Positions 62,755-64,000 of a DNA stretch of 64,000 bases are shown here, piece after piece (the stretch's first letter is position 1; each line of letters begins with the position of its first letter). The stretch is from NCBI GenBank assembly GCA_934162425.1, contig CAKPIS010000005.1, positions 30,080-94,079 of the forward strand, in the 5' to 3' direction. The position numbers and the translations under genes are program-made. The notes under the pieces are model-generated. The model made no database searches, had not been told where the DNA came from, and was given only the letters and a program-made list of their open reading frames with translations. Source of the stretch: an uncultured Bacilli bacterium (GTDB lineage Bacteria; Bacillota_I; Bacilli_A; RF39; UBA660).

Positions 62755-62782
62755 ATTATAACATAAAATATATATTATTCAA
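62755..62782 (-). promoter_or_regulatory. Promoter of the tagGH glycan operon
   Basis: Minus strand TTGAAT (62777-62782), 16-base spacer, TATAAT (62755-62760) with an upstream TG (extended -10). Confidence 0.7.
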
Positions 62783-62803
62783 AAATAAAGTTGGTTTAAA
62801 ATG

Positions 62804-62837
62804 CATAAAAAAAGATAACTATATAACTATAGCTATC
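62804..62837 (-). terminator. Terminator after spoIVA
   Basis: Ten-base stem with one G-U pair (62828-62837 with 62814-62823), four-base loop, then a T run on the minus strand. Confidence 0.7.
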
Positions 62838-63979
62838 ATATTGTTAGAACCCTTATTAACTACTTTAGTTAAAGTTGTTTGAAGTTTATGTCTTATATTA
62901 TCTGGCATAAGTGATAACTTTCCTCTTATTCCTTCTTGTACTATAACATCTAAACTTCTTCCAAATATTTCACTTTTCCATACACTATCTGGATCAGTAT
63001 CATAATTTTTCATTAAATGATCTATTAGTTCTTTACTTTGCATTTCAGAACCTATTATTGGTTCAAACGTTGATTCAACATCAACCCTTACCATATGAAT
63101 AGAAGGTGCAACAGCTTTTAATTTAACACCATACCTAGTACCTTGTTTTATTATTTCTGGTGTTGCTAATTTCATATCTTTAAGAGTTGGAAATGACGTA
63201 CCATAACCTGTTTGTTTAACCATCTTTAATGCTTCTTTAAACTGATCATATTCTTCCTTAGTTTCGTTAAACTCTTGGAATAGTGAAATAAGTTTAGCTT
63301 TAGAATTAATTTCATCTCCAATAATATCATTTAAAATCTTATTATATAATCCATCTGGTGCTTCTAAATTAATAGTTACTTCACCAGTTGCTGCATTAAC
63401 CTCTGATAAATAAGCCTTCGAAATATTTTCTGTATTACTAAAATGATCTATTATAGTATCTACATCTCTTACTTTATCAACACTTGTTACGCTTTCTTTT
63501 ATCTTATCTATATATTCTTTCTTTAATGGATGCTTGTGAGATAAGCAAGCTATCCAATCTGGCATATTAACATTCACACTTAAAACTGGGAATTCATATA
63601 AAGCTTCCTTTAAAATATTATATATTTCTTTTTCATTCATATCTATTACACTAATTGGCATAACAGGAACATTATATTCTTCTTTTAGATTTCTTGCTAA
63701 ATCTACGGTTTCTGGATTATTAGGATGAGCAGAATTTAAAACAACAATAAACGGTTTACCTATTTCTTTTAACTCATCTATTACAGTCTTTTCAGCTTCT
63801 ACATACTCTTTTCTAGAAATCTCACCTATACTTCCATCTGTAGTAACTACAATACCAATAGTAGAATGATCTCTAATAACTTTTTCAGTACCAATTTCTG
63901 CAGCCTCTACAAATGGTATTTCCTCATCATACCAGTATGACCTGTTTTTGTGATACCCATAAGTCTTTTTAAAAATTGC
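62819..63979 (-). CDS. spoIVA: Stage IV sporulation protein A (SpoIVA), 5' part missing or disrupted
   Basis: SpoIVA is the ATPase that polymerises on the forespore as the base of the spore coat. About 380 residues are readable and match the family from WYDEEIPFVEAAEIGTEKVI onward: STIGIVVTTDGSI, KPFIVVLNSAHP, REALYEFP-like KEALYEFPVLSVNVNMP, the coiled middle domain, MVKQTGYGTSFPTLKDM, VRVDVESTFEPIIGSEMQS and the C-terminal GSNNMIAIVI. The N-terminal Walker A region should lie beyond 64000. Upstream of about 63945 the similarity stops and TGA at 63980-63982 closes the frame; the next frame is open to the edge. A frameshift (real or sequencing) or a contig-end error is likely. No ATG occurs between 63661 and the stop. 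Confidence 0.88.
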   Translation of the reverse strand, partial: AIFKKTYGYHKNRSYWYDEEIPFVEAAEIGTEKVIRDHSTIGIVVTTDGSIGEISRKEYVEAEKTVIDELKEIGKPFIVVLNSAHPNNPETVDLARNLKEEYNVPVMPISVIDMNEKEIYNILKEALYEFPVLSVNVNMPDWIACLSHKHPLKKEYIDKIKESVTSVDKVRDVDTIIDHFSNTENISKAYLSEVNAATGEVTINLEAPDGLYNKILNDIIGDEINSKAKLISLFQEFNETKEEYDQFKEALKMVKQTGYGTSFPTLKDMKLATPEIIKQGTRYGVKLKAVAPSIHMVRVDVESTFEPIIGSEMQSKELIDHLMKNYDTDPDSVWKSEIFGRSLDVIVQEGIRGKLSLMPDNIRHKLQTTLTKVVNKGSNNMIAIVI

Positions 63980-64000
63980 TCAAAAGCAACCTGTATTTTT

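Noticed and set aside
1..64000. Mollicutes-type code with TGA as Trp
   Set aside because: fkp ends in TGA within an ATGA overlap with the next gene, and all Trp residues in core proteins are TGG; the standard bacterial code fits.
1..64000. CRISPR arrays, insertion sequences, tRNA or rRNA genes
   Set aside because: No repeat-spacer pattern, no transposase-like protein and no cloverleaf sequence was found by eye. A covariance-model scan would be needed to exclude a tRNA fully.
63945..64000. Treating the open frame at the right edge as the true SpoIVA N-terminal region
   Set aside because: Its residues (for example VAFEQFLKRLMG) do not resemble the known SpoIVA region before the WYDEEIPF block, so the frame at the edge cannot be assigned.

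Overview
The window reads as a chromosomal segment of a very AT-rich, Gram-positive Bacillota, probably an uncultured gut member of the Bacilli/Erysipelotrichia side of the phylum. Evidence: tagO, tagGH, an LtaS-type synthase, sortases, an LCP protein, a gpsB-rnpB pair with class B RNase P RNA, a RodZ-pgsA-recA block, recU-pbp1, and spoIVA (sporulation). TGA is a genuine stop (fkp ends in an ATGA overlap with the next gene), so this is not a code-4 Mollicute despite the base composition. TTG start codons behind GGTGAT or AGGAG ribosome binding sites are frequent, and several starts were set by that rule. The species cannot be named from the sequence alone.

Layout. Almost everything is on the minus strand. 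1-4.8 kb: an unknown partial gene, tagO with two glycosyltransferases, and a split Alg13/Alg14-type glycosyltransferase pair. 4.9-8.2 kb: a membrane-anchored cohesin-domain protein next to a secreted glucosaminidase that ends in a dockerin. 8.4-13.4 kb: an LCP-type ligase (plus strand), a class B sortase and a leucine-rich-repeat surface protein. 13.5-19.7 kb: an LtaS-type synthase with a small partner, a YihY-family membrane protein, and a receptor-like protein with a degenerate GGDEF domain. 19.8-23.5 kb: an HD-domain protein, a phosphatase gene relic, a kinase-less 7TM sensor and an acyl-CoA ligase-like enzyme behind a structured leader. 23.7-34.9 kb is housekeeping: ligA, recA (with a LexA box), pgsA, rodZ, rnpB, gpsB, a holin-like small operon, recU-pbp1, dnaD, cca and HU. 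35.0-37.3 kb: an LPXTG thioester adhesin with its own sortase. 37.5-38.9 kb: a RelE-like toxin with an HTH-ImmA/IrrE partner, behind a palindromic operator. 40.0-62.7 kb: a large cell-surface glycan locus. 62.8 kb to the end: spoIVA, cut or disrupted at its 5' end.

How the genes fit together. The dominant theme is the cell envelope. TagO starts lipid-linked glycan; the 40-63 kb locus supplies TagGH ABC export, a Wzx flippase, a CDP-glycerol-type polymerase, about ten glycosyltransferases, an O-acetyltransferase, GtrA and GT-C tailoring enzymes, and a fused fucokinase/GDP-fucose pyrophosphorylase that could use scavenged (host) fucose. LCP and LtaS-type enzymes would attach or polymerise anionic polymers. 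Surface proteins are held by three different routes: sortase with LPXTG, C-terminal membrane anchors, and an apparent cohesin-dockerin bridge.
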